The notes: a model not told the origin generated them from the sequence alone. DNA of 20,015 nucleotides from Sedimenticola sp. (GCA_027041035.1 JALULB010000339.1:1-20015); one strand, 5' to 3'. Counted from the stretch's first letter, positions 6,384 through 14,685 are shown. Translations and numbers: made by a program.

Positions 6384-6571
6384 GGCCACATCATCTAGCC
6401 GGGATCATCGCTGGCGGCGTCATAGCGGCAATGGAGAACGCCGCCGAGTATTGGCGTGTGCCCCGCCACGCACCAGGCGATGAATACGCTTGGCTCCGCA
6501 TCCAGCCCGGCCACCCCGCCGGCGTCGCCAAGGCGCGTCGCGCCGCCCGCTGTCGCCGAAATGCTCGCTAA
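6380..6571 (+). CDS. Small hypothetical protein
   Basis: A 63-residue protein beginning at ATG 6380, with GGAG about 6 bases upstream. It has a short hydrophobic N-terminus (LAGIIAGGVIAAM, residues 6-18), a central acidic and aromatic part, and an Arg-rich tail (KARRAARCRRNAR). The hydrophobic stretch is short for a membrane span. The basic tail could bind nucleic acid or a membrane surface. No family is recognised. It overlaps the upstream gene by ATGA and the terminase small subunit by TAATG, which supports it as a real, translated gene. Confidence 0.6.
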   Translation: MRPHHLAGIIAGGVIAAMENAAEYWRVPRHAPGDEYAWLRIQPGHPAGVAKARRAARCRRNAR

Positions 6572-6972
6572 TGCCTAGTAGCCTGACGCAAAAGCAGACG
6601 TCGTTTTGCTCGGCCTACGTCGAGTGCGGCAACGCCTCAGAGGCATACCGAAGGGCCTATCCGCGCGCAAATAACTGGAAGCCGGAGACGGTACACAAGC
6701 GTGCGTCTGAGTTACTGTCTCATGGGGCGGTTTTGGGTAGGATTGAAGAGCTCAAGGATGAGCTTGCAAAACTCAATCTCTGGACCCGCGAGCAGTCTGT
6801 CAAGTCGCTCATCAGTGTCATTGAAAGACCGGAAAAGTGCTCGGATATTATCGCTGCTGTAAGGGAACTCAATGCAATGCATGGGTTCAACGCTCCGGAC
6901 AAGCTGGAGTTGAGTGGACCGAACGGTACTCCATTGCCGACACGTATCGAGATCGACTGGGGCGATGGATGA
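6571..6972 (+). CDS. Terminase small subunit
   Basis: A 133-residue protein of the Terminase_2 type. The N-terminal LTQKQTSFCSAYVECGNASEAYRRAYP at residues 5-31 is the hallmark helix-turn-helix region that recognises packaging sites. It continues with the usual helical KPETVHKRASELL region and a short C-terminal tail that in this family contacts the large subunit. It starts in the TAATG overlap with the upstream gene. The large subunit begins 8 bases before its stop. It would select phage DNA and regulate the large terminase ATPase at the start of packaging. Confidence 0.9.
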   Translation: MPSSLTQKQTSFCSAYVECGNASEAYRRAYPRANNWKPETVHKRASELLSHGAVLGRIEELKDELAKLNLWTREQSVKSLISVIERPEKCSDIIAAVRELNAMHGFNAPDKLELSGPNGTPLPTRIEIDWGDG

Positions 6973-8188
6973 TCGCATCAAGGTCAAGCTACCGCGCTGG
7001 TACAGGCCGTTCAGCATGCCGGCTCGCTACAAGATCGCGTATGGCGGTCGGGGGAGCGGGAAATCCTGGACGTTCGCTCGTGGTCTCGTGTTGCGAGCCT
7101 ACAAGGATCCACTACGAATCCTCTGCGCACGTGAACTCCAGAACTCGATCCAAGACTCCGTCCACCAGGTCATTAAGGATCAGATCGAAATGATGGGCCT
7201 GGAGGCAGGTTTCACCGTGAAGGAGAAGGGTATCTACAGCCATGTCGGAGCACAGTTCTTGTTTAAGGGCTTGCGCGGGATGAAGAACAATGCCACGCAA
7301 ATCAAGTCTCTCGAAGGGACGGATATCTGTTGGATTGAAGAAGGCCAGACAATCTCCAAAGCTAGCCTGGAAACGCTGGCGCCCACTATCCGCAAGCCTG
7401 GATCTGAAATCTGGATCACCTTCAATCCGGATCAGGAGTCCGACCCGGTCTATCAGCTCGCCATGAACCCGCCGCCTGGTAGCATCGTGCGCAAAGTGAA
7501 CTACAACCAGAACCCCTGGTTCCCTAAAGAACTCGAACTGGAGCGCGCCTGGATGCAGCGCACCGACCCGGACGCCTACGCCCACGTGTGGAAGGGCCAC
7601 TGCCGCCAGTACACCGATGCTCAGGTGTTGCGCGGCAAATGGATTGTCGAGCCTTTCACGCCAAGCGAAGACTGGCACGGCCCCTACTACGGCGCAGACT
7701 GGGGTTATGCGCAGGACCCAACCGCCCTGGTGCGCTGCTGGATACACGATGACCGCCTCTACATCGAGCACGAAGCCTGGCAGATCGGCTGCGAGATCGA
7801 CGAAACGCCCGCCCTATTCGATACCGTGCCGGAATCTCGCGCGCACATCATCCGCGCCGACTCCGCCCGGCCAGAGACCATCAACTACATGCGCCGCAAG
7901 GGCTACCGTATCATCGGCGCCAAGAAGGGTAAGGGCAGCGTCGAGGACGGCGTGGCCCACCTGCGCGGCTATGAGAAGATCATCATCCACCCGCGTTGCG
8001 CCCATACGGCAGAAGAAGCCCGCCTGTGGTCGTTCAAGGTGGATCGCCTCTCCGGTGACGTGTTGCCGAGACTCGAAGACAATCACAACCACTGCTGGGA
8101 CGCCATACGCTACGCATTGCAGCCGATAATCCGGCGCGGATCTGGTGGTGACCGTTACGCAATCACTCAATCGAGGACCGTTGTATGA
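6965..8188 (+). CDS. Terminase large subunit (PBSX type)
   Basis: A 407-residue packaging motor and nuclease. The ATPase domain shows a Walker A GGRGSGKS at 27-34, a Walker B ICWIEEG at 121-127 and a coupling motif ITFNP at 151-155. The nuclease domain shows acidic residues D245 (YYGADWGY), D299 (IIRADSARP) and D379 (NHNHCWDAIRYAL), as expected for an RNase H-like fold. Length and motif spacing agree with the PBSX/Terminase_3 group. The start at 6965 was chosen over upstream codons because it overlaps the small subunit stop and the conserved region begins shortly after. It cuts concatemeric DNA and pumps it into the prohead through the portal encoded at 8522. Confidence 0.95.
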   Translation: MDDRIKVKLPRWYRPFSMPARYKIAYGGRGSGKSWTFARGLVLRAYKDPLRILCARELQNSIQDSVHQVIKDQIEMMGLEAGFTVKEKGIYSHVGAQFLFKGLRGMKNNATQIKSLEGTDICWIEEGQTISKASLETLAPTIRKPGSEIWITFNPDQESDPVYQLAMNPPPGSIVRKVNYNQNPWFPKELELERAWMQRTDPDAYAHVWKGHCRQYTDAQVLRGKWIVEPFTPSEDWHGPYYGADWGYAQDPTALVRCWIHDDRLYIEHEAWQIGCEIDETPALFDTVPESRAHIIRADSARPETINYMRRKGYRIIGAKKGKGSVEDGVAHLRGYEKIIIHPRCAHTAEEARLWSFKVDRLSGDVLPRLEDNHNHCWDAIRYALQPIIRRGSGGDRYAITQSRTVV

Positions 8189-8529
8189 CTGTCAGTATCT
8201 ATGAGGTGCCCACTGTCATCGGACGGGCAAAGACAGAAGAACTTGTGAGGGCATATAGCGGACGTCGGCTCTATGTGCCTGCGCATATCAGACAAGACCA
8301 CCCACTGTCACTCCGTCTTGGCCATGGGCATGCTATTTTGTTGGCACAGGCATTTGGCCGGGACTATATCGATGTCCCCACGCGTCATGCACGCGACATC
8401 AGTAAGCGCAACGCAGCCATCAGGGATGAATATGCCGCCGGCGCAACGCAGATCTCCCTGGCCGATTTTTACCGCCTCTCCGTGAGGCAGATCAGGAACA
8501 TAATCAAGGGAGGCGATACAAATGCCTGA
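8185..8529 (+). CDS. Mor-type transcription activator family protein
   Basis: A 114-residue protein resembling Mu Mor/C-family regulators. Residues 27-33 (RRLYVPA) match the dimerisation strand. Residues 75-108 (RNAAIRDEYAAG then SLADFYRLSVRQIRNIIKG) match the conserved helix-turn-helix. A second strand-like segment, YIDVPTRHARDI, lies at 61-72. In Mu, these proteins activate middle and late promoters. Here the gene lies between terminase and portal, starting in an ATGA overlap with the terminase and overlapping the portal start by 8 bases. It might activate late transcription, but no matching promoter is evident. Confidence 0.75.
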   Translation: MTVSIYEVPTVIGRAKTEELVRAYSGRRLYVPAHIRQDHPLSLRLGHGHAILLAQAFGRDYIDVPTRHARDISKRNAAIRDEYAAGATQISLADFYRLSVRQIRNIIKGGDTNA

Positions 8530-9967
8530 CACCCATACTGCCGCCATGACGGCAAATTGGAACGACTACAGCTATACCCGGGCTATAGCGGCGCTTTCCG
8601 TAGTAGGCGATCCGGATATCGTGTTGCAACAACTTGGAAAGCCTCGCCGCAGCTTGAGTATTCTCGAAACTGATGACGAGATATCAGCGGCGCTGGAAAC
8701 TCGGCGCGAGGCTGTGCTGGCCACGTCCTGGAATCTGGTCGGCGATGACAAGGCGCATACCGGGCAGGTCCGTGCTGTGCTTGACCATTGGCTGGATGAT
8801 ATTCTCCGAGGTGCTTGGAATGCTGCTCCTTACGGCTATTCAGTATTGCGCGCTGGATGGTCTGGTGGCTCGCGGCTAAGAGCGCATCCTGATTTCGGAT
8901 TCATCGCGCCGGTATGGATCGGAGAATGGCCCATGGAACAGTTCGGCGTCACCGCTGACGGCCGCTTGCGTTACCGTCGCATGGATACTGGCCAGCTTGT
9001 ACTGGCGGACGCGCCGGAATTTTTCCTTACCAGACGCAACGCTACCTGGCGAAACCCTTATGGCGAAGCACTGCTCTCGCGCCTCTACTGGCCATGGTTC
9101 TTCCGCTATAACGGATGGCGATTCTGGATGCAGTTCATCGAGCGTTACGGTGACCCGCTCATTACCGGTGCGGTCAATTCTCCGGAGGAGTTTGTCAAAG
9201 CGGCGCAAGAGAACGGCTTCGCGTCCATTCTCGCCGTCGGACCTGATGAGTCACTTGCCGTCGCAGCGTCAACCGGAGGAGACGGCCACCAACGGCTGAT
9301 ATCTGAACTTGATCGACGCATACAGAAAGTCGTTTTAGGCCAGACGCTGACGACCAGCACAGACGGGAAAGGTAGTTATGCTGCCGCGAAAGTGCATGAC
9401 AACGTGCGCCAGGACAAGCGCCTGGCCGACCTGCGCCTGGTACGCCGCACCGTGCAGCAGGTAATCAACGCCCTCTGGAAGGTAAATCAGTGGGATGGCC
9501 CTGCCCCGCGCTTTGAATTCGACGCCGGCGTAACTCTGACGACAGATAAAGCATCAGCCATCAAGAACCTGAAGGAATCCGGCTGGCAAGCCACAGAACA
9601 ACTCCTCTCGCGCATCTTCGGCGACGTTAAACCTGGGGATTTTCAGCCAGCAACAACCCTGCCTGCCATAACCCAGTCAGCATCTCGCGACAAGATCCTG
9701 CAACTGGATACTGGAGGCGGGTTTACGCCTGCACAGCAACAGGTAGAAAACTTAGTGGACGCCGCCACCACTAGCGCGTTATCCCCTATCAGCGATGAAC
9801 GCCTGCGGCAGATCATCGCCAATGCCAAAAGTCCAGACCACCTGGACGAGCTACTTGCTCATGAATTCGGTCATGGCGATCCAGCCACTTATCGGATATT
9901 GCTGGAGCGTGCTCTGTTCGCCGCAGACGTGCTTGGGTATGCGAAAGCGGATCAGGGAGCGATCTAA
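8522..9967 (+). CDS. Portal protein (DUF935, Mu gp29-like)
   Basis: A 481-residue protein of the DUF935 portal family. Recognisable stretches include DDEISAALETRREAVLATSWNL near 51-72, FIERYGDPLITG near 204-215, and VVLGQTLTTS followed by a DNVRQDKRLADLR segment near 270-305, which form the portal core. The length (about 480-500) agrees with the family. The dodecameric portal would sit at one capsid vertex, act as the DNA channel for terminase and connect to the tail. It starts at ATG 8522 inside the end of the Mor-type gene. The MuF gene follows 4 bases downstream. Confidence 0.9.
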   Translation: MPDTHTAAMTANWNDYSYTRAIAALSVVGDPDIVLQQLGKPRRSLSILETDDEISAALETRREAVLATSWNLVGDDKAHTGQVRAVLDHWLDDILRGAWNAAPYGYSVLRAGWSGGSRLRAHPDFGFIAPVWIGEWPMEQFGVTADGRLRYRRMDTGQLVLADAPEFFLTRRNATWRNPYGEALLSRLYWPWFFRYNGWRFWMQFIERYGDPLITGAVNSPEEFVKAAQENGFASILAVGPDESLAVAASTGGDGHQRLISELDRRIQKVVLGQTLTTSTDGKGSYAAAKVHDNVRQDKRLADLRLVRRTVQQVINALWKVNQWDGPAPRFEFDAGVTLTTDKASAIKNLKESGWQATEQLLSRIFGDVKPGDFQPATTLPAITQSASRDKILQLDTGGGFTPAQQQVENLVDAATTSALSPISDERLRQIIANAKSPDHLDELLAHEFGHGDPATYRILLERALFAADVLGYAKADQGAI

Positions 9968-9971
9968 AAGA

Positions 9972-11582
9972 ATGAAAAAAATGAGCTCAGCATTGCTCGC
10001 CGACGCCCTCACCTGGGCCAGGAAGCAGCAGGTAGTGCTGCCTACCGAGTATTACGGGCTGCTCCAGGGTCGGGCGCGTGCGGCTGCGTTTACTATTGCT
10101 GGGATCTCGGTACTGGATCAGATAGAGCGTGTCAAGGTCAGCCTGGAAAAGGCGACGGGACAGGGCTGGAGCTTTGCAAAATGGAAGCGCGCCGTGGCGG
10201 CTGGTGAAGTGCCCCTCGAACTGCCCGCCCACCGCGTCGAGACCATTTTCCGCACCAACATTCAGGGGTGGTACGCTGCCGGTCGCTGCCGAGCCATCCA
10301 GGCCAACAAGAGCGCCCGACCCTACCTCATGTACTCGGCCATAAACGACGGCCGTACTCGGCCAGCGCATGCGGCCATGGATGGGTTTATCGCCCAGGTG
10401 GATGACGCCATCTGGCGCACATGGACGCCTCCGGCTGGATTCAATTGTCGCTGTACCGTCATAGGGCTGTCAGAGGCTCAGGCAAAAGCACGCGGCATCA
10501 AGCCATTCCCTGGAAAGACACCCGATCCCGGCTGGGACTACTCCGTTTGCCACGACGGCCCGGAGGAGGGCGTGAAAAGGGGTATCGATGATCGCAAGTG
10601 GCGCTGTGGCCGAGGGTTGTCTGCCGCCGATCCAGTCGAGCATGTGGCTGCCGAACTGTCCGCTCTGGACCCATGGTGGTGCCGTCATCCCGCGTTACGT
10701 GATGTAATAGACGCCTATCGCGATACGCTCAACCAGTGGGACGATAGGAACCGCCTGTTGCGTGAGACGATGGGCAGCAGGGACTACTCGCGTCACGCCA
10801 GGGTCGTGGGAGATGCGGTCTCGGCGCACAACATTACCCTGGAGCAGGGCGTTATTCTGCGCGCCTATACTGACCGGGAACATTTCTTCGGCATAGGTGA
10901 CAGCATTGTTCCGATCTATGTCGCAATGAACACCCTGGGGCGGCTCATAGTCCATCCGGATGGATTGCTGCCATTTACCGGAGGCCAGCTTTACAAGATC
11001 GGCATCATGACCCTGCTCATGGATGAGGCCCTCTCGGCGCTGCCGCCTGTGCCTGGCACTTACTGGCGCGGCGTGTCGCTGTCCGGAATGCCCGATCCGC
11101 TCAGCCAGCGCTGGCGGGACGCCCACCGCAAGGGCCGTGTGGTGCAGTACAACAGCTATACATCCGTGATGGGTATCGAGGGAGAGCAGTACCCAGGCGA
11201 ATGGCAGATCGAGATGCACCTGGAGAGTGTGCGGGACATCAGCGCGTTTTCTGTTAAAGATGAGCCGGAACTGGTGCTGCCGAGGGGCGTCCAGTTTGAA
11301 TATCGTGGAGTTCAGGATGGGTATCGCGTTATGTACGAACAAAAAGGCGGAAAATCAGTGAAGAAGAACAGGAATTTTGCCGCAGACGAGGAAGAGGTTG
11401 CCGCGCTAATCCGTGCTGGCTATACCCGTGAACGCGCCATTGAGATTCTCCAGGAAATGAAAGAGACCCGTGAGCGCTGGGCGCGCGAACGCGGCCAATC
11501 GATCAGCGAAGAGCGTCGCAAATGGATGGAAGACATGTACGATCGCATGCAGGCAGAGGCCACGGCAGGATTGACGGAATAA
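9972..11582 (+). CDS. MuF-type minor head protein fused to an ADP-ribosyltransferase
   Basis: A 536-residue two-part protein. Residues 85-165 carry the phage head morphogenesis (Mu gpF / SPP1 gp7) pattern, with R-TNIQGWY near 94-101, INDGRTRPAHAAMDG at 124-138 and PPAGFNCRCT at 153-162. Residues 335-460 show the three motifs of an R-S-E mono-ADP-ribosyltransferase: YWRGV with R366, YNSYTSV with S395-T397-S398 region, and EPE at 431-433 followed by LVLPRGVQF. A charged helical tail (470-536) ends the protein. MuF proteins are packaged in the capsid in small numbers, so the toxin-like domain could be delivered with phage DNA and modify a host protein. Such fusions are known in phages; the target here is unknown. 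Start at ATG 9972, with AGGGAG about 11 bases upstream. Confidence 0.85.
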   Translation: MKKMSSALLADALTWARKQQVVLPTEYYGLLQGRARAAAFTIAGISVLDQIERVKVSLEKATGQGWSFAKWKRAVAAGEVPLELPAHRVETIFRTNIQGWYAAGRCRAIQANKSARPYLMYSAINDGRTRPAHAAMDGFIAQVDDAIWRTWTPPAGFNCRCTVIGLSEAQAKARGIKPFPGKTPDPGWDYSVCHDGPEEGVKRGIDDRKWRCGRGLSAADPVEHVAAELSALDPWWCRHPALRDVIDAYRDTLNQWDDRNRLLRETMGSRDYSRHARVVGDAVSAHNITLEQGVILRAYTDREHFFGIGDSIVPIYVAMNTLGRLIVHPDGLLPFTGGQLYKIGIMTLLMDEALSALPPVPGTYWRGVSLSGMPDPLSQRWRDAHRKGRVVQYNSYTSVMGIEGEQYPGEWQIEMHLESVRDISAFSVKDEPELVLPRGVQFEYRGVQDGYRVMYEQKGGKSVKKNRNFAADEEEVAALIRAGYTRERAIEILQEMKETRERWARERGQSISEERRKWMEDMYDRMQAEATAGLTE

Positions 11583-11644
11583 TTATCGATACCGGAAAAA
11601 TTTCCCCCTGAAATTTCCTCATGTGACGTTGTATAAACCGTTGC

Positions 11645-12622
11645 ATGCATGCTCCGATATTTCTCCAAGCAGCGCTGCGCCTTGCGGCCGATAAAGCCGC
11701 TGTAGGTGATGCTGGCAATGGCGATAAAGCCATCACTGGCATTGCCTACAGCGGTGATGCCGTGACCCAATGGGGCGAGCGTCTGGTTATCGACCTGTCC
11801 ACGCTCGACTCCGTGACCCCGCTGCCTATCCTCTTCCAGCACAGGCATATCGAAACCATCGGCGTGATCGACGCCATCGGCAACGATGGCAAGCACCTAT
11901 CCGTTGAGGACGGCCGCATTTTCGCCGGCATGGAGTCAGACATCCTGCCGCGACAGATCGCAGAAAAAGCCGCACGAGGATTTCCCTACGAGCTCTCCGT
12001 CGGCATCTACGAAGGCAGCGAGGAAGAATTCCAGGCCGGCAAGTCCGTCACTGTCAACGGACGCGAGTTCACCGGCCCCATCACCGTGATCCGCAACGCC
12101 ACGTTGCGCGAAATCTCCGTCGTCGCACTCGGCGCCGACACCAATACTCAGGCGGACATCGCCGCTGCTCAACCCCATGAGGACATAACCATGCCTGACC
12201 CCAGCAAGGGCGCCGGCGGCAATAACCCTGCCGGCGACAACGCGCAACTGATCGAGCTGACCGCTCGCGTAGCCGAGCTTCAGCAGCATGTGGAAACCGA
12301 GAAACAGCGTGCAGATCAAGCAGAACAGGCTCTGGCCGAATTCCGCCAGGAATCCCGGCTGAATGACATCAAGCGCCTGTTGGCCGACATCGGCATCGAA
12401 TACTCCGACGAGCACGCAAAGCCGTACCTGGAACTGTCCGACGAGGCGTTCGCTGTCTTGTCCGACCAGGTGCGCGGCAGTCTGAATGCCGCAGGATCCG
12501 GTCACGCCGATGCACTCTTCTCTGACGCGTCGGCAGACGGCGACGCTACCCAGAGTGACCAGGGCAGCTCTCAGATCAGCCTGAGCGTCACTGACATCTA
12601 CGCCAAACGGAGGACCGCCTGA
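11645..12622 (+). CDS. Prohead protease with C-terminal scaffold region
   Basis: A 325-residue protein. Residues 25-175 resemble phage prohead proteases: PILFQHRHIETIGVI around 61-75 holds the candidate catalytic histidine (H66 or H68), and FPYELSVGIYEG around 113-124 holds the candidate serine S118. LREISVVALGAD at 154-165 is the typical third block. Residues 183-325 form a Glu/Gln-rich coiled-coil scaffold. The protease would cut the scaffold and itself during capsid maturation. The ATG at 11645 has no clear Shine-Dalgarno. It is the first ATG after an in-frame TGA 18 bases upstream. The 62-base gap before it shows no gene. The TGA overlaps the next ATG. Confidence 0.85.
   Translation: MHAPIFLQAALRLAADKAAVGDAGNGDKAITGIAYSGDAVTQWGERLVIDLSTLDSVTPLPILFQHRHIETIGVIDAIGNDGKHLSVEDGRIFAGMESDILPRQIAEKAARGFPYELSVGIYEGSEEEFQAGKSVTVNGREFTGPITVIRNATLREISVVALGADTNTQADIAAAQPHEDITMPDPSKGAGGNNPAGDNAQLIELTARVAELQQHVETEKQRADQAEQALAEFRQESRLNDIKRLLADIGIEYSDEHAKPYLELSDEAFAVLSDQVRGSLNAAGSGHADALFSDASADGDATQSDQGSSQISLSVTDIYAKRRTA
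12191..12622 (+). CDS. Nested in-frame scaffold protein
   Basis: The same frame as the protease can restart at ATG 12191, preceded by GAGG with an 8-base spacing. This would give a 143-residue protein starting MPDPSKGAGG, followed by a coiled coil (ELTARVAELQ onward) and an acidic C-terminus. Lambda C/Nu3 and Mu I/Z use the same nested arrangement to make excess scaffold lacking the protease domain. The start falls exactly at the junction after the last protease motif, in a Gly/Pro-rich linker. The arrangement is inferred from position and the Shine-Dalgarno site. Confidence 0.6.
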   Translation: MPDPSKGAGGNNPAGDNAQLIELTARVAELQQHVETEKQRADQAEQALAEFRQESRLNDIKRLLADIGIEYSDEHAKPYLELSDEAFAVLSDQVRGSLNAAGSGHADALFSDASADGDATQSDQGSSQISLSVTDIYAKRRTA

Positions 12623-12984
12623 TGGCTATCACTGAAACCAATCGCAATGGCGAGGTGCTGCTCTCGGAAGCCAATGGTGCGCTGAGCCGCGATGTCGTCA
12701 CCATCGCCGTAGGCCAGAACCTACAAGCCGGTGCCGTCCTGGGCAAGGTCTCCGCCTCGGGCGAGTACGTGGCTCTCGATCCGGCAGCCAACGACGGCTC
12801 TGAAGTGGCCGCTGCCGTACTGCTCTACAGCACCGATGCCAGCGCGGGCGTTATCAAGGCCACAGTCTTGGTGCGCCTCGCGGAGGTGGCATCCGACCGG
12901 CTCGGGTGGCTCGCTGGCATGACGTCGGCACAGATCTCGACCGCACTCGGCAAGCTGGCCGAGCACTACGTAATCGCCCGCTGA
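12622..12984 (+). CDS. Head decoration protein (lambda gpD-like)
   Basis: A 120-residue protein of the lambda gpD type. The pattern N-RNGEVLLSEANG-LSRDVVTIAVGQNLQAGAVLGKV, followed by YVAL-P-ANDGSEVAAAVLL and a C-terminal helical part, is characteristic. Trimers of this protein bind at threefold sites on the expanded capsid and stabilise it once DNA is packaged. The ATG overlaps the scaffold stop (TGATG). The capsid gene follows 12 bases after the stop, as in lambda. Length is close to the usual 110-120. Confidence 0.9.
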   Translation: MAITETNRNGEVLLSEANGALSRDVVTIAVGQNLQAGAVLGKVSASGEYVALDPAANDGSEVAAAVLLYSTDASAGVIKATVLVRLAEVASDRLGWLAGMTSAQISTALGKLAEHYVIAR

Positions 12985-12996
12985 GGAGGCAAAATT

Positions 12997-13983
12997 ATGC
13001 CGATGGTAGACCCCTTTACTCCGGACGCATTCAGTTTGCAGACGCTGACCGCGGCCATCAACAATTTGCCGCACCAGCCTGCGAGACTGGGGGAGCTTGG
13101 CCTGTTCAGCGAACAGGGCATAACCACTCTCGACGCCACTATTGAAGAGGATAACGGCGTCCTGTCTCTGGTCGATGTGGCCCCCCGGGGCGGCCCCGGT
13201 AAGGTAATCACGGATAACAAGCGCAAGGTGTATAGCTTCCGCGTGCCACATCTCCCAGAGAACGCCTCGATCCTCGCAGATGAGGTGCAGGGTGTGCGTG
13301 CCTTCGGTAGTGAGGGTAGTGCCGAGGTTGTACAGGCCAGAGTTAATGATCGGTTGGATCAGATGCGGCGCAACATCGATTACACCATCGAGGCACACCG
13401 AATGGCTGCCATGCAGGGCAGCTTCTACGACGTCAATGGTAATCTGAAATCGCTGTTTACCGAGTTCGGCGTCACTCAGACGGTCGCTACCATCGCTCTT
13501 TCTTCAGCCAGCACCAAAGTGCGGCAGGACGCGTTCGACATCCTGAAGGCCATCGAGGACGGCCTCGGTGGAACGCCGTTCAGCACGCCTCGCGCTCTGT
13601 GCTCGGATGGGTTTTGGCGTGCCTTCATCGAGCATGACGCGGTGAAATCCGCCTACGACCGCTACGAACAAGGCGCCAACTTGCGCCAGGACCCGCGTGT
13701 CGGCTTCGAGTACGCAGGCATCACCTGGGAGCGGTATCGCGGCAACAGTCAGGTGACCGTGCCGGCCAATGAGGCGGTAGTGGCCCCTTCCGGCGTGCCT
13801 GGCCTGTTCATCACACGCTTTGCGCCGGCCGACTACAACGAGACGGTGAACACTATCGGGTTGCCGTATTACGCCAAGAGCGAACCGAAGAAATTTGGCA
13901 AGGGTTGGGATATCGAAGCACAGTCCAACCCGATCAACCTCTGCACGCGGCCGGCTTCCCTGATCCGCGTCGTCGCCGCCTGA
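12997..13983 (+). CDS. Major capsid protein (lambda gpE-like)
   Basis: A 328-residue HK97-fold capsid protein of the lambda gpE type. It contains the usual N-terminal DPFTPDAFSLQTLTAAINNLP, a central LGELGLFSEQGITT and DEVQGVRAFGS region, and the C-terminal LPYYAKSEPKKFGKGWDIEAQSNPI stretch. A strong GAGGAGG lies about 8 bases before ATG 12997, as expected for the most highly expressed structural gene. It builds the icosahedral shell together with the decoration protein. Confidence 0.95.
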   Translation: MPMVDPFTPDAFSLQTLTAAINNLPHQPARLGELGLFSEQGITTLDATIEEDNGVLSLVDVAPRGGPGKVITDNKRKVYSFRVPHLPENASILADEVQGVRAFGSEGSAEVVQARVNDRLDQMRRNIDYTIEAHRMAAMQGSFYDVNGNLKSLFTEFGVTQTVATIALSSASTKVRQDAFDILKAIEDGLGGTPFSTPRALCSDGFWRAFIEHDAVKSAYDRYEQGANLRQDPRVGFEYAGITWERYRGNSQVTVPANEAVVAPSGVPGLFITRFAPADYNETVNTIGLPYYAKSEPKKFGKGWDIEAQSNPINLCTRPASLIRVVAA

Positions 13984-13996
13984 TAGGGGGGTTACC

Positions 13997-14368
13997 ATGA
14001 AAATCAAGCTGACTGGCGCCAACCTTGTGGTGAACGGCGAAACCATCGAGAACGGCGGTAACTGCGATGTCGGTGAGGCTGAGGCCATGGCAATGATCGA
14101 CCGTGGTCTGGCCGTCCATTCCGATGGTGTGGAAGAAACGTCGCATAACGATGGAGACTTGAGCGACGAACAGCGACGTGTGCTGATCGTCGAAACCATT
14201 CGCGACATGGCCCAGATGGATCCTGACCGCCAGCAGGCGGGCGACTGGACCAAGAGCGGCCTGCCTGATGTCCGCGTCGTTTCTGACCTTGTCGGGTTCG
14301 ATATCGCCGCTACAGAGCGTGACGCGGCCTGGAAAGTGGTGACCGAAGAAACTGGCGGCATCGAATAA
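13997..14368 (+). CDS. Head/neck accessory protein with DUF7210-like N-terminus
   Basis: A 123-residue protein that follows the capsid gene after 13 bases and has a strong GGGGGG-type Shine-Dalgarno. The N-terminal 40 residues (KIKLTGANLVVNGETIENGG, then V-EAEAMAMIDRGLA) match the small beta domain often seen in phage head-tail genes. The C-terminal part (MAQMDPDRQQAGDWTKSGLPDVRVVSDLVGFDIAATERDAAW) matches a HeH/FI-like segment found in lambda FI-type and Mu-type accessory proteins. The role is probably in head completion or packaging. Its TAA overlaps the ATG of the holin-like gene. Confidence 0.75.
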   Translation: MKIKLTGANLVVNGETIENGGNCDVGEAEAMAMIDRGLAVHSDGVEETSHNDGDLSDEQRRVLIVETIRDMAQMDPDRQQAGDWTKSGLPDVRVVSDLVGFDIAATERDAAWKVVTEETGGIE

Positions 14369-14685
14369 TGCGATGGCTGAAGTTGCTGAAACTTCTACCT
14401 CGTGTGAACGGAGCAACGCAGAGCTTGCAGGTCAAGGGTTGGTACTTGTCAAAGACCATCTGGGCCAACCTGTTGACCCTCGTGGGCAGTGTCGGCTATG
14501 CGATATCGGGTGATGATGCACTCACCTTGTCGCCGGAAGAAATTTCCTCATTGTCTGTGGCTGCCGTGGCTATTGGCAATATCGTCTTGCGCATTCTCAC
14601 CCGCAAGCCAGTGGGCATGCGTAGCTTACCCTGCCCCGCTGAATACGGACAGATCAAAACTGGCGAGCATCAAGACGCTGTCTGA
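14368..14685 (+). CDS. Holin-like small membrane protein
   Basis: A 105-residue protein with hydrophobic segments at about residues 31-47 (TIWANLLTLVGSVGYAI) and 62-77 (SVAAVAIGNIVLRIL). These are separated by a short DDALTLSPEEI loop and followed by TRKPV. This pattern (SKT-WANLL, then LSPE, then IVLRI-T-KP) is common to a group of phage proteins annotated as holins. The N-terminus is basic. A pore-forming role in lysis is plausible, releasing the M15-type enzyme from 4893, although the two genes are far apart. It begins in a TAATG overlap with the preceding gene. Confidence 0.65.
   Translation: MRWLKLLKLLPRVNGATQSLQVKGWYLSKTIWANLLTLVGSVGYAISGDDALTLSPEEISSLSVAAVAIGNIVLRILTRKPVGMRSLPCPAEYGQIKTGEHQDAV

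Noticed and set aside
10695..11342. 215-residue - strand frame inside the MuF-ADP-ribosyltransferase gene
   Set aside because: Antisense to clear enzyme motifs and with no family pattern.
11600..14555. Shared 13-mer GAAATTTCCTCAT upstream of the protease gene and inside the holin-like gene
   Set aside because: A few shared 13-mers are expected by chance in a 20-kb window, and the contexts are not alike.
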